Assembly: GCF_015706575.1 (NCBI RefSeq)
Contig: NW_024037057.1
Coordinates: 744,001 to 808,000, forward strand
DNA from: Patiria miniata
Taxonomy: Eukaryota; Echinodermata; Asteroidea; Valvatida; Asterinidae
Reading direction: 5' to 3'
DNA length: 64,000 bases
A program made the position numbers and the translations under genes. The notes below the pieces were generated by a model. It had not been told where the DNA came from, did no database searches, and saw only the letters and a program-made list of their open reading frames with translations. Numbering within the stretch: position 1 is the stretch's first letter; each line of letters begins with the position of its first letter. This document shows positions 10,512-20,757 of this stretch, piece after piece.

Positions 10512-11633
10512 ATGGCTACGGCTGAGGCAGACTTGGTCGCAAGGTTGGTGTCTGGGCTTACGGACGCTCTGCAGGGGGCCAAACCAAAAAGTATTGCACA
10601 ACGTCCTATCAAACTTTCAAAATTCAGTGGGAAACCTGTTAAGGTGGGGGATCTGGCAATAGACGATTGGTTAGATGAAGTTGATGCATATTTGCAGCAA
10701 TGCAAAATCCCCGTTGAAGAACAGGCGAAAGTTGTGGTCAGCCATTTGTCGGGTACGGCCCGGCAGGAAGTTAAGTGTCACCCAGAGAGTGTCCGTAATG
10801 ACATAAAGGCAATCAAGAAAGTACTGCGGCACAACTTTGGGGAAATACAAACAGTTCAAGGGCTTCAAAAGGCTCTATTCGAACGCCACCAGCAGGAGGA
10901 GGAGTCTCTTATGGACTTCTCCAGGGCCCTAATTCGGTTACATGATAAAGTTCTAGAGGTTGCATCGGAAGAGGAAAAGGGGTCGCTACTGGCTTTGAGA
11001 GATCGAGTACTCATTGGGCAATTTGTATCGGGGGCGCGGAACCAGACAGTGCGTCTGGAACTGCGGCGCTTAGAGCTGGAAAAACCGAATCAAAAATTCA
11101 GTGAAATGCGCGATGCTGCTAGAGAACTTTTTCGCGATCTAGAAAAAGTACAGAAATCAAGGCGCAGTCATGTAAACCCGGTCCTGGCCGAACATGTCGG
11201 TAGCGCACTGGAAAACTGTCAAGGCATAGGCCATTGTGATCAAACAAGCGGTAGTGTTAACACTGCAAGTGCAGAAGTTAACGCTGTTGGTGGCACGGCA
11301 CTACAGAATGTGCTTCAGCAGCAACAGGAGTTACTTAAGTGCATGCAACAACAACAAGAACAGATCGGAAAACAACAGGAGCAAATCACTACGTTGCTTC
11401 AGCGCGTACTAGACAGGGATAAATCATCAAGTGGGCGTGACAGCGCTGCTCAATTCGGGCCTGCACCAAAAGATCGGTCCCAGTTCTTGTGTTTTTACTG
11501 TCGCCGGCCAGGGCACATTCGTGCTGACTGTCGACTACGGATCGCGCGCGAACAAGCAATCGAATCTCAAGGGAATAAGGCACAACAAAACAGTGGGCAA
11601 TCGCAACTTACTCATGAGGCAGCGGTAAACTAA
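10512..11633 (+). CDS. gag: Gag-like protein of the gypsy element
   Basis: A 373-codon frame with its own ATG (AACATGG). Gag proteins form the particle that packages the element's RNA. The N-terminal half is a helical, charged region typical of retrotransposon Gag, with an IDDWLDEVDAYLQQC-like stretch near residues 55-70. A glutamine-rich coiled-coil-like segment (LQQQQELLKCMQQQQEQI) lies near residues 265-300. One CCHC zinc knuckle, CFYCRRPGHIRADC, lies near residues 325-338 and probably binds RNA. The frame overlaps the start of the pol frame by about 14 bases. It is part of a young element rather than a host gene. Confidence 0.92.
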   Translation: MATAEADLVARLVSGLTDALQGAKPKSIAQRPIKLSKFSGKPVKVGDLAIDDWLDEVDAYLQQCKIPVEEQAKVVVSHLSGTARQEVKCHPESVRNDIKAIKKVLRHNFGEIQTVQGLQKALFERHQQEEESLMDFSRALIRLHDKVLEVASEEEKGSLLALRDRVLIGQFVSGARNQTVRLELRRLELEKPNQKFSEMRDAARELFRDLEKVQKSRRSHVNPVLAEHVGSALENCQGIGHCDQTSGSVNTASAEVNAVGGTALQNVLQQQQELLKCMQQQQEQIGKQQEQITTLLQRVLDRDKSSSGRDSAAQFGPAPKDRSQFLCFYCRRPGHIRADCRLRIAREQAIESQGNKAQQNSGQSQLTHEAAVN

Positions 11634-14600
11634 CACTCTCCACAACTAAGGGCCAAGTTGTGGAGAGGGAACAAACAAAGGCCTCACCCAAAAAGGAACC
11701 AGTAGGGAAAGAGCAGTCACCGGAGGCCTCAGCCGACAATCTTTTAGCCAGGTTAGTGAGAGAAAGCCCGAAGGCTTGTATTATCCTTGCAGGTGTCTCT
11801 ACAACGTGTTTGTTAGACACTGGGGCGGAGGCTTCCCTGATTAGCTCTTCATTTTATAAGAGAAACATTGAGGGCAAAATCAATGGAATTGATTCCCTTG
11901 GGTATGATATTCACGTATCGGGTGCAGGCGGCGAGTCAATACCAATTGAGGGGTACATACAGGTTCCACTGTGCGTCCATAACCTTAAGGTTAATGCCCA
12001 TTTTCTTGTTGTTGATGATTCCTTTGGGGGTGGGGCATGGAATTGGGGTCGCTGTCCTGTGTTGCTGGGTTGCAACAATTTGCATTTGTTGAAGGATTTG
12101 GTTATACAACCTGCAAGTGACGATGCAGACGCGTGGGACATGACATTGCGTTGGTATCGCATGGCCCATGTGGAGAAACCGGCAAGGGAATTAGGCAATG
12201 TTGGACAAGCCCCTGCCCGCACGGGCAGATGTCCAACAACTGTCCTGCCAAATGAGGTTCGAAGCCTTGTTTGCTACATTCGCGCGCCACCAGATAGATT
12301 TGAAGGCAAGACCGTAGTCGTTGAGGGTTTAAATGGCGGTCAAGACAGAAGTGCAGGGTTAGGGGAGTCATGCAGAGTGTATGACACCTGTGAGGTTACA
12401 GGGGGGAAAGTGGTACACGTCATTGTTGCAAATGCAGGGATGAGAGCAGTAACAATACCTCCTCACACAAAGTTGGCAACCGTAACCACGGTTGCACCCA
12501 CAGTAGATCTGGGGCTAGAGGAGAAATCTGATGGGTTGCATGTTTCAGTGAATCAGGTATTGTCGAATTGCGCTGGCGAAACGGGTTGTAAAATCCCCGT
12601 CGGAGCACAGGATGGGGAAGGGGTTAAAACCCCTGAACGTGAAACCTATGTTTTTGGTGATGGTTCGCAATATACATTGCCACCCGGGTTGGATTTGAGT
12701 TCTAGTCTCTTGAGCAGAGAAGATAGAGACAGTGTTGTTCGATTGATACAGAAACATGACTCAGTATTCTCCAAGCACCAGTTTGATGTAGGTTCATGTG
12801 ATAAGGTGCTGCATAAGATCCATACTACAGACGAAGTGCCTATAAGCCAGCCTTATAGGAGGATCCCTCCCCACTGTCTTGGAGAGGTGCGTGACATAAT
12901 ACAAAAGTTGCTAGACATGGGGATTGTCCGCAAAAGTAGCAGCCCTTACGCCAGTCCCATAGTGTTGGTGCGTAAGAAGGACGGATCCTTCCGTCTGTGC
13001 GTGGATTATAGGAAACTGAATGCGCGCACTGTGCGAGACTCCTTCCCGTTACCGCGGATAGAGGAGTCGCTGGAAGCTTTGCGAGGGGCTTGCTACTTCT
13101 CTTCCCTTGACTTAGCGCATGGATACCATCAGGTGTTGATGGATCCGAGCTCGGTATGTAAGACAGCATTCAGGGTCCCATTTGGGCTATTTGAATTTAC
13201 ACGGATGCCTTTCGGCTTGGCCAATGCGCCAAGTACTTTCCAAAGGGTGATGGAAATGTGCGTGGGGGATTTGAACCTGACTCAGCTGTATTTGGATGAT
13301 ATACTGGTGTTCTCCCCTAACCTGAAGGATCATCTGTCTAGACTAGATGAGGTGCTCACGCGCATATCTGAATTTGGACTAAAGATCAAAGGCCAAAAGT
13401 GTCAGTTGTTTCAAAATCAGGTACGATACCTGGGCCACATTGTAAGCGCCGAGGGTGCGTCTGTAGATGATGAGAAAATCCAACGGATAAAAGAGTGGCC
13501 TGTTCCAAAAACAGCAGAGCATTTGCGTTCATTTTTGGGTCTCGCTGGCTACTATCGCCGCTTTGTACCACAGTTCGCGAAAATAGCAGCGCCACTACAT
13601 GCCATGTTGCCGCCTATTGTAAGCACTGTAGGTAAAGGAAGAGCAATCCGGAAGGCTGCAGCATATTTGTGGAACGCGGAGGCCCAGGCATCGTTTGATA
13701 CTCTGAAACAAGCCTTGACGCGAGCACCAGTACTGGCTTACCCAGACTTTTCATCTCCATTCATCCTGGAGGTGGATGCATCACTCAAAGGGTTAGGGGC
13801 ATGCCTTGCACAAGTAGGGGAGGACGGGGAGAAGCACCCAATAGCCTATGCTAGCAGGGGATTGCGGGGAGCGGAGGCCAAATATCCGGATTATAGCTCC
13901 TTCAAGTTGGAGTTATTAGCCTTGAAGTGGGCGGTGGTTGACAAATTTCGGGACCATCTGTTGGGGGTGCCGTTCACTGTCCTAACGGATAACAATCCGT
14001 TAGCTTACATCAACACAGCCAAACTAGGTGCATGCGAGATGCGATGGGTGGCCCAATTGGCCTCATTTGACTTCGAAGTGAAATTCCGGTCTGGTCGGAG
14101 TAATCGCTGCGCTGATGCACTGAGCCGCTATCCTGGGCATGTTTCCTCCGAGGTGGAGGGGGTGGTGCAGCAAGTTTCTCACACGAGTACTGTTCCATTA
14201 CGTGCTGAGATAAATAGGATCAGTCCTACGCGGCCAGCAACTGAAGCGCAGTCTGGTGGTGGGCCTCCTGGGTTGTTCCCCTCGTGGTCGACGGAGCAGC
14301 TCGCAGCATTGCAAAAGCAAGACACAGACCTGGGAATTGTGTGGGAACGCTGGGAGCAAAATGCAGTGCCAGGCGAAGTTGCATCAGTTGGCAAGTGCGG
14401 TACGCGAGATCTGAAGCTCTGGCTCTGGCAGTGGCCACGATATGTGGTCCGCGAAGGTGTGCTGCATAGGAAAGTGCAAGACCCACTGCACGGTGAAGTG
14501 TTTCAGATACTTTTGCCGCAAGTTCTTCAAACGCGTGCGGTTGAGGGTTGTCACGATGGTTGGGGGCACCAGGGGGTAGCCCGCACTTGCTCGCTGCTTA

Positions 14601-15796
14601 GGAGACGCGTTTACTGGCCGCGTATGACTGCAACAGTGCGACGGCATATTGCTCACTGTCAGCGTTGCATAACTGCTAAGGTTGCTCAGCCTCAACCAAG
14701 AGCTAAAATGAGACATTTAATGGCTTTTCGGCCATTAGAGGTTCTGGCAATCGACTTTGTCAAGGTAGACAAGGGAAGTGGGGGGTATGAGGATGTTTTA
14801 GTCCTGACAGACGTGTACACGAAATTCTCCCAGGCGATACCATGCAGAGATCAACATGCGGTAACGGTGGCCTGCGTTCTTCGCGACCATTGGTTCACAA
14901 AGTTTGGAATTCCAACGCGCTTGCACAGCGACCAGGGGCGGAATTTTGAAGGCAGTGTTATCAAAGAGCTATGTACCTTGTATGGGATCAGAAAATCACG
15001 CACTACTCCTTACCACCCGGAGGGAAATGCCCAGACGGAAAGGTTTAATCGTACCCTCTTTGGGTTGATTAAGTCCATGGATGAACGCAGCCGGCACAAG
15101 TGGCCTGATATGTTGGCCCATCTCGTGTTCGTGTATAATGCCACCCCACACAGTACTACAGGTATTGCCCCGTACACGCTCATGTTTGGACGTGAGCCGC
15201 TAATCCCACTAGATCAGATTCTCGGGCGTACAGATTCTGCATGGGATCAAGATTTTGTGAAGTCGCAGTCCAAACTGCTCGAACGCGCAGAGAACCTAGT
15301 TAGGGAGAGAACAGAGAATCGGGCCGCGCGTAACAAAGCCATCCATGATTCAAGAGGGAAAATATGCGAGTCGTTCAAGCCTGGCGCAAGAGTTCTGTTG
15401 AGAAAGCTAGACTTCGAGGGAAGGCACAAGTTGAAAAATGCATATCACGATGACACGTTCATTGTTACCTGGGTGAATCCAGAGGGGGACGTATACCACA
15501 TACGACCTTCACAGGGGGGAACCGAACGAACGGTGAATCGTAAACTTCTGAGATTGCATCCCTCTGAATTGCCAGATGGTAGTGCAACAAGTAGTTCCGA
15601 GTCAGAGGATGAGTTCACATCGGGATTAGAATTGGGACAGTGTGATGATGCAAAGGGGGTGAGGGATGGCGCCGACGAAGTAGGGGAGCCACCCGGTCAG
15701 TCTCTTAACGTAACGTTACCTCTCAGAAGGTCAAAGCGGAACACCAGGGGTGTACATACCAATCCCTATCACTTGCCCCGTTCTTCAATTAAGTAA
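11618..15796 (+). CDS. pol: Pol polyprotein of the gypsy element
   Basis: The pol frame opens at 11618, overlaps the end of gag in the -1 frame and has no ATG near its start, consistent with the frameshifting this family commonly uses. Counting from the codon at 11660, the order is: aspartic protease with LLDTGAEASLI (Asp 53); a linker of about 200 residues with a beta-rich segment (VIVANAGMRAVTIPPHTKL); reverse transcriptase (about 400-590) with YLDD at 544-547; RNase H (about 710-830) with ILEVDAS and LTDNNPLAY; integrase with an HHCC zinc finger (near 960-1005) and a D-D-35-E core at about 1032, 1091 and 1127. A serine- and acid-rich tail follows. Integrase after RNase H places it in Ty3/gypsy rather than copia. 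Confidence 0.95.
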   Translation, partial: GSGKLTLSTTKGQVVEREQTKASPKKEPVGKEQSPEASADNLLARLVRESPKACIILAGVSTTCLLDTGAEASLISSSFYKRNIEGKINGIDSLGYDIHVSGAGGESIPIEGYIQVPLCVHNLKVNAHFLVVDDSFGGGAWNWGRCPVLLGCNNLHLLKDLVIQPASDDADAWDMTLRWYRMAHVEKPARELGNVGQAPARTGRCPTTVLPNEVRSLVCYIRAPPDRFEGKTVVVEGLNGGQDRSAGLGESCRVYDTCEVTGGKVVHVIVANAGMRAVTIPPHTKLATVTTVAPTVDLGLEEKSDGLHVSVNQVLSNCAGETGCKIPVGAQDGEGVKTPERETYVFGDGSQYTLPPGLDLSSSLLSREDRDSVVRLIQKHDSVFSKHQFDVGSCDKVLHKIHTTDEVPISQPYRRIPPHCLGEVRDIIQKLLDMGIVRKSSSPYASPIVLVRKKDGSFRLCVDYRKLNARTVRDSFPLPRIEESLEALRGACYFSSLDLAHGYHQVLMDPSSVCKTAFRVPFGLFEFTRMPFGLANAPSTFQRVMEMCVGDLNLTQLYLDDILVFSPNLKDHLSRLDEVLTRISEFGLKIKGQKCQLFQNQVRYLGHIVSAEGASVDDEKIQRIKEWPVPKTAEHLRSFLGLAGYYRRFVPQFAKIAAPLHAMLPPIVSTVGKGRAIRKAAAYLWNAEAQASFDTLKQALTRAPVLAYPDFSSPFILEVDASLKGLGACLAQVGEDGEKHPIAYASRGLRGAEAKYPDYSSFKLELLALKWAVVDKFRDHLLGVPFTVLTDNNPLAYINTAKLGACEMRWVAQLASFDFEVKFRSGRSNRCADALSRYPGHVSSEVEGVVQQVSHTSTVPLRAEINRISPTRPATEAQSGGGPPGLFPSWSTEQLAALQKQDTDLGIVWERWEQNAVPGEVASVGKCGTRDLKLWLWQWPRYVVREGVLHRKVQDPLHGEVFQILLPQVLQTRAVEGCHDGWGHQGVARTCSLLRRRVYWPRMTATVRRHIAHCQRCITAKVAQPQPRAKMRHLMAFRPLEVLAIDFVKVDKGSGGYEDVLVLTDVYTKFSQAIPCRDQHAVTVACVLRDHWFTKFGIPTRLHSDQGRNFEGSVIKELCTLYGIRKSRTTPYHPEGNAQTERFNRTLFGLIKSMDERSRHKWPDMLAHLVFVYNATPHSTTGIAPYTLMFGREPLIPLDQILGRTDSAWDQDFVKSQSKLLERAENLVRERTENRAARNKAIHDSRGKICESFKPGARVLLRKLDFEGRHKLKNAYHDDTFIVTWVNPEGDVYHIRPSQGGTERTVNRKLLRLHPSELPDGSATSSSESEDEFTSGLELGQCDDAKGVRDGADEVGEPPGQSLNVTLPLRRSKRNTRGVHTNPYHLPRSSIK

Positions 15797-16176
15797 TAGG
15801 TTTGGGGGTTTACCAACGGTGAAGGCTTTCCTGGTTGAAAAGACTCGGGGAATCCAGTTTTTACAGGGAAAACCTTGCCGTTTGTTGCCACCTGACTTTT
15901 TGGGTTATAACCTAAAGTGTAGGTTGTATAAACTTAAGTGTTAATGTGATTCATTTTGCTTTACACCAGATAGGCAAGGCTGCCGACCAAGTCGTCAGGA
16001 CTTTATCTTCGGGAAGTTTTGGGGTTTCCAGTTCCAAGGAGAAAAAGATCCTGACACCTGAAGAAGTAAATGATATCTGTACTGTGCTATTCGAAGTAGT
16101 TTAGCCGATTGAGTGATTTTTACCTAGTTAAGCATTGTTTTTTAGTATATCTACGTTAGTACATTGTGTATGCAAT

Positions 16177-16755
16177 ATGGCATTCGTCTTGTTTGGGCAC
16201 AGCTTTGTGAAACGACTAGAAAACAGAAAGAGATCTGTACTTCATATCGAGTTTCAGAATACCACAGTGTCTGTCCACTGCTTCGGGGAGGGAGGTCTGT
16301 CCCTTTCCCGTATCGAATCGAAAGGTAATCTCTACTATAATCGCCTTTGGGAGATGAACCCAAAAGTGTTAATAATTGATCTTGGGACAAATGACCTTTG
16401 TTCCAGGGAGTGTTGTGCGAGCGTCGTGTATCAAAAGCTGTGTCGGTTTATTACGGGATTGGCAAGAAATGGTATCAAACCGGAAGCAATTGTTTTCTTG
16501 CCAATTCTACCTCGTACTGGTGGTCTACGCCCCAATCAGATTGACCTGGAAACATTCAACAGTCGGGCTGAAGAATTAAACATGTTGAACGAAGGGGGTA
16601 CATTCCTGGAGGATCGTTGGTGGCTCTGGAGCCACAGGGGGTTGAAGCACCCACGATACAATTTAGATGGTGTTCACATGAATAAATACGGGGAACATCA
16701 GTATAGGAGGACCCTTCGGCGACTTGTTGGATTTTTCCAGGCTCGCTTATGGTGA
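16177..16755 (+). CDS. SGNH-hydrolase-like ORF inside the gypsy element
   Basis: A 192-codon frame from the first in-frame ATG (16177). It shows the blocks of the SGNH/GDSL hydrolase fold: block I as FGHSFVKRL (serine at residue 9), a glycine block GEGGLSL near 37-43, block III as DLGTND (Asn 72), and block V as DGVH (Asp 164, His 167). The Ser-Asp-His set of an esterase is thus readable, although block I is GHS rather than GDS. Known relatives occur as esterase-like domains in some CR1 LINEs and in Ngaro/DIRS elements; their role is unproven. Here the ORF lies between pol and the 3' LTR, where env or accessory genes sit. The sequence shows neither signal peptide nor transmembrane segment, so it is not an envelope-like protein. 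The activity is inferred from motifs. Confidence 0.75.
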   Translation: MAFVLFGHSFVKRLENRKRSVLHIEFQNTTVSVHCFGEGGLSLSRIESKGNLYYNRLWEMNPKVLIIDLGTNDLCSRECCASVVYQKLCRFITGLARNGIKPEAIVFLPILPRTGGLRPNQIDLETFNSRAEELNMLNEGGTFLEDRWWLWSHRGLKHPRYNLDGVHMNKYGEHQYRRTLRRLVGFFQARLW

Positions 16756-17073
16756 AGATCTGATTGATGGTATTGATTGAAAGAAGTTAAAGTTGTAGTT
16801 GCTTAACCATTGTAAAAATAAGGGGTTATTAAGGGAGTAGTATCATACCATGTTTATTTCGGTTGACAACCACATTGCTGTTGTGCAAAAGGGGTGATAA
16901 TCATTCACACGGGTTTCAAAATAAATTAAGGCTAACAAAAAAAAGGGAGGGCTAAAGAATTTGGATGGTTTGTTAATCCCAATTGGATCGTTGGGGCTTA
17001 ATTTTAGTGACCACAAATTGAGCCGGGATTGCGGAACAATGGGTTCGATCTCCAGGGGAAAGATCGATATAGT

Positions 17074-17082
17074 AGGGGAGAA
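17074..17082 (+). other. Polypurine tract
   Basis: AGGGGAGAA directly abuts the 3' LTR, the expected position and composition of the plus-strand primer. Confidence 0.7.
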
Positions 17083-17443
17083 TGTGGGGAAATGATTATT
17101 TAGGGTGCTTGTTGCGTTAAACTTTTGTAAATTCCCATGCACTAATAATAGGCCGTGCACCTGGGGCCCACTGGTAGGGGTCATGGGTCAAAGAGCGAGA
17201 CGCGCGGACAAGTTGTTACAAATGTATACATTGGTGCGGGGTACGGGTATGGAAAATGCAGGGCAGAGGATTTGTGTGTGTGAGTTGTGTTGTTGTCGGT
17301 GGTCGATGGAATAAAATGAGGAGCAGTTCCTTCCAAGTTAAGAAAGATTTGAGCTGACTGGAGAACCCCTTGCCTAGTTTCTTCCTTTACCGGAGACTAT
17401 ATGCTTTTGGGCAGGGCGAAATATCAATCAAAATACCGCTACA
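17083..17443 (+). repeat. 3' LTR of the gypsy element
   Basis: 361 bp, same termini as the 5' LTR and one mismatch to it. GTTC follows at 17444-17447 and matches the four bases before the 5' LTR. Confidence 0.95.
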
Positions 17444-17584
17444 GTTCTAAATAAAGTGATCCAGTGACTCGAATATTGCAGCTCAGAATTTATTTATTTA
17501 TATGTAATAAATTAGTATGTGTGGAAATCCCTGTAGAAACCCTCTACATATCCAAGAAGATATTTCTCCAAAAATCCAGATCCA

Positions 17585-17710
17585 ACTCTTCAGTATAAAT
17601 CAATCAATCCAATCCGATCCGTCTGACAATCAATCCCTTCCGACAATCAATCCAATCCGATCCAATCGAATCCAATCGAATCCAAGCGAATCCAATCCTA
17701 TCGAATCCCC
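17585..17710. repeat. Degenerate AATCC/GAATC simple repeat
   Basis: A run of words such as AATCCAATCCGATCC and CGAATCCAATCGAATCC, a decayed pentamer-like microsatellite. Confidence 0.7.
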
Positions 17711-18296
17711 TATTGATGCAAAATAAAATACAATTCAATGATTCAATCTCTTTACATGATAAACTAGTAATATAAAAGATAAATGGATACTGTTTCCCTC
17801 AAAGCCCTATAATATTACATGTACGTATAACTCACCCAGACCGGACCCGCGACCATGCGCTGCCCTCTCTCGATTCCCGCGAAGCTAGCGGACAATGGTC
17901 CTTAGCAACGGTACGGTATAACCTATGTACATGCAAATCAACGTATCGCGTGAACAATGCATGCACATACAGAGAAGTTTCACGGAGTGTGAGTCAAAAC
18001 AAAGCATGAACTCATCACAATAAACAAGCAAAATCTCTTTTAAAGAAAGTTCTCAAACTCTCATACCTGCACCAAAATGATCCTGAATCAAATGCGGACA
18101 AGTCACTTTCATGCACAATGAACATGAAAAGAGGAAAATACCTCGACTTCCAACGGAACTGACTTTGGAGCTAGAACTTTCCCAACTTTCGCCCAAAACA
18201 ACGTGGAGAGAGAGAGAGCTAACACGCATGCGCGGTTGGCCACATCAAAATACTTCAATGTTACTGTACACGATTGACTCCCAGAAAGTGACTATA
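17711..18296. other. No gene recognised
   Basis: No recognisable coding or RNA feature between the simple repeat and the solo LTR. Confidence 0.45.
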
Positions 18297-18300
18297 ATAC

Positions 18301-18912
18301 TGTAGCGGTACTGCCTCGGACGACTGCCCCGGCGAGTAGCGGCGAACGGCCTAGCCTCTACGGTCGGGTACGCAGATCCGTTTCGGCGGAGATTTACCGC
18401 CAGGCCCGCAGCAGACTACCAAAGGATCACCCTCACACGCACTCTCGCTCACACAACCCAAGCGGACTAACAAGGGGGACTGGGGAAGGATGGGGACCTG
18501 ACACCAGATATGTCTTTCGGGAGATTATTTTATTCGCCTACCCAGGCGCCTCGCCTACGTGATCTTATACTCAATCACTTCCCTTACAAACTCAGAGATT
18601 ACATAATTATCTGGATTATAATGCAGGAATCATTAATTAACTACACTCACACAAAGTATGAGGCTCCCTCCGCTGCGACTATAGGTGATTGGTGATTGGT
18701 TAATTGTGGGAGATTAGAATAGTGCAACTTTTCCTGAGACCGCACTCGGGTTCCGGCCACAGCAGAAAGAGGGCGAAGCTGAGCGCATGGCCGCTTATAT
18801 ACACTGGCGCTAATTGGCTGGTGCCCCCATAAACCTGGGTGTGTGCACGCGCACCCCGCTGGCTACCAGTAAAGAACTAAAGTGCGCCCTCTATAACATG
18901 CATTGCGCTACA
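18301..18912. repeat. Solo LTR, 612 bp
   Basis: The segment starts TGTAGCGGTA and ends TTGCGCTACA, giving TG...CA termini within a short inverted repeat (TGTAGCG and CGCTACA). It is flanked by a 4-bp duplication ATAC (18297-18300 and 18913-18916). There is no internal coding region, as expected after recombination between two LTRs. A TTATATA word near 18795 could be part of an old promoter. It is unrelated by eye to the gypsy LTR at 9711, so it records a second family. Orientation is uncertain. Confidence 0.75.
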
Positions 18913-19009
18913 ATACATAACAACATTGCAATCATGTATCGATATTATCACTTATATAATCATAAATGAGGTTTCATAAATCACATACCCCTACATTAAT
19001 ATGACATTT

Positions 19010-19514
19010 GATACTGCAGATTGGCAGGATAAGATTGTAACATTTGAACTTCGAAAACAAATCGTGTTTTCGTAACTCACGGCACGACCATCTAATGTTG
19101 TTTTTACCCCAGACAAAAGTATTTGTTAGATATTAGTACACATTTTAGCACGGGTGTCCCCAAAACCCGTCCCCCAAAGGCCGTCCCCAAAACCTGCCCC
19201 TGAATGGATATCGGTAAGCCTGATTGATAGCCAACAAATCACAATAAGCTGATCACTCAGGCATAGTGACTTCATATTCCGTGGCGGATCGTATTGTTCC
19301 AACCGCGAAGTTCAGCCGCGCACACACCCAGCTGTATGCAAGTTAATAAAACGGCGCGTCAAGGTTGTGGTTAGAATAAGTGACGTCAAAGGCTAGCAGT
19401 GCCAAATAAAGGTGAATTTGAGAATGTTCGGTAGTTAGAATAATTCGGAGCTGATGTCAGACACGGATGGACAGGAAAAGTTGGTCTTGATTCGAAGTTG
19501 ATCCTTCAGGAATC
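19010..19514 (+). promoter_or_regulatory. Promoter-like module, copy 1
   Basis: Sequence directly upstream of the signal-peptide exon. It recurs at 24500-25153 and, without the exon, at 53930-54130, 54600-55075 and 55985-58830 (interrupted). Shared landmarks in order are a CCCCAAAACCCGTCC stretch, GATTGATAGCCA, a CAGGCATAGTGA-like block, GGTTGTGGTTAGAATAAGTG and GACGTCAAAGGCTAGCAGT. The TGACGTCA inside it is a perfect cAMP-response element. That it drives transcription is inference from its place before an exon; it could instead be a multi-copy repeat. Confidence 0.5.
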
Positions 19515-19593
19515 ATGGACAACGAATGCCGGTGTCGGACTCTACCTTTCCTTCTGATCTTTCTTACTGTCTGGCTACCATTTGCACAAGCAG
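19515..19593 (+). CDS. First coding exon with signal peptide, copy 1 (likely host gene)
   Basis: An ATG in good context (A at -3, G at +4) opens 26 codons plus one base, ending CAG before GTATGT, a strong splice donor. The peptide has a charged, cysteine-containing start (MDNECRCR), a hydrophobic core TLPFLLIFLTVW and an FAQA end, a textbook signal-peptide cleavage site. A phase-1 intron straight after a signal peptide is common in genes for secreted or membrane proteins. No second exon was recognised in the window, so the product is unknown. A diverged tandem copy lies at 25154. Too short to identify by family; the exon call rests on the peptide, donor and duplication. Confidence 0.6.
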
Positions 19594-19660
19594 GTATGTC
19601 TGTTATTCTCTTTAAAAAAAAAACACTAAATAAAAACAATGAATAAAAACGCACAGTGGG

Positions 19661-19855
19661 AAATTCAAATTAGTGGTTTCGTTATTCGGTAAAGCACGCG
19701 CAAGCATTGGCACGACCATAAACATAATAATGGGCACGACCAACCCACACACGCGCGCGGTCGCTATCATTCGTCGGATCGGTGCGCGACACCGCGTAGC
19801 TGCAATCGGCTCAGTGAGAACGTGTCTCGGATGCTGAATTCAGGCACAATACAAA
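19661..19855 (+). repeat. Dispersed repeat shared with 38218-38400
   Basis: Both places share AAGCATTGGCACGAC, ATCATTCGTCGGATC and GCGACACCGCGTAGCTGCAA in the same order and strand, with small indels. There is no coding capacity and no clear ends. Confidence 0.65.
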
Positions 19856-20439
19856 CCATGATAACGTTTTCGCCATGAAAAGCCGTCCACTGCAATCAGT
19901 CGTGTTTCCAAACGTTTCCTGCCTGATGTGAAAGGATAAGCTGAGGGGCAACAGACGCTGAGCAAAAAACATGTCACGGTGAAAACGACAGTTTACGCCT
20001 TAAGAAAAAAGATTTTCAAGTAAAGACAAGTAAAACCACCCTTCCACTACCTGGATAAAATAACATTTTATTATGTAAACCAATGATGTTTTTCCTTCAT
20101 GTGAGAGTGTTAAAATAGATTATATTACAATTGCTTTTAGGTCAATGATGGTCTGCTTTGTCGTTAATTGGCGGGACTAGAGGATAAACTAAGGTCGAGC
20201 GGCTCAAGACCGCCAACACTTTGTGCACGAGCTACTGCAGGTTTTTCTAAACATGTAAATTACCGATCACGTCATTTACATGTAAATACAGTCTACATGT
20301 ACACTGAATGATTCTGAATAATGACTGGCTGAAATCTTCAGCCAGTCATTGTGCTCATAAAAAGATTCCCGGGGCCCCCGTTTGTGGGGTGGAAGAATGC
20401 AGTATCTATTGTAAGGTCATTGCCAAAACACCCTTATAA
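19856..20439. other. No gene recognised
   Basis: Intron-like sequence downstream of exon copy 1. A short inverted pair, ATGACTGGCTGAAATCTTCA and GCCAGTCAT, occurs near 20320-20350. Nothing else was seen. Confidence 0.4.
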
Positions 20440-20752
20440 CACTGGCGGATCCGGGGGGGGGGGGCAAACGGGGCCATGTTAAATCTTCCTGCCCCAAGAC
20501 ATTTTTTAGTGACGTTGCAAAACAGGAAGGAACTGCGTTGACACTACCACATTTCCTCCAAAAAAAAATAATCGTAAAAGTGGTCAGAAACTGCCTCATA
20601 TCGCACCACAGAGCGTCTTGAATTCAAATTAATTTGGGGCACTTAAACGGGCCCCAAACCCCATGCCCTAACTTTTGGGACCCCCTTTTCGGGCACCAAT
20701 ATATTGTTTGCCCCCCCCCCCAAAAAAAAAATGTGTTCTGGATCCGCCCATG
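20440..20752. mobile_element. MITE with GGCGGATCC ends
   Basis: Begins CACTGGCGGATCC followed by a G run and ends, after a C run, GGATCCGCCCATG; the termini are inverted repeats of about 13 bp with mismatches. Similar ends bound the insert at 52313-53059. The internal words CACTTAAACGGGCCCC and CCCCATGCCC recur in inverted form around 43170 and 52930. This pattern is usual for non-autonomous hAT-like elements, but no 8-bp target duplication could be matched here. Confidence 0.55.
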
Positions 20753-20757
20753 TTTCA

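Larger units (their letters stand above)
9711..17443 (+). mobile_element. Young, whole-looking Ty3/gypsy retrotransposon with an extra SGNH-like ORF
   Basis: A 7.73-kb element bounded by two 361-bp LTRs that start TGTGGGG and end CGCTACA, with a 4-bp target duplication GTTC at 9707-9710 and 17444-17447. Internal parts in order are a primer-binding-site candidate, gag with one zinc knuckle, pol in the gypsy order protease - reverse transcriptase - RNase H - integrase, a third ORF resembling SGNH hydrolases, and a polypurine tract. The LTRs differ at one of 361 positions, so the insertion is very recent. The element looks whole, with no break seen in its frames. Its GC content is higher than the flanks. 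Confidence 0.95.

Noticed and set aside
11911-12371. Several minus-strand frames over the gypsy pol gene
   Set aside because: They are antisense shadows of a well-supported coding region.
16177-16755. SGNH-like ORF as an independent host esterase gene
   Set aside because: It lies inside the two LTRs of a young retrotransposon, between pol and the polypurine tract, so it belongs to the element.
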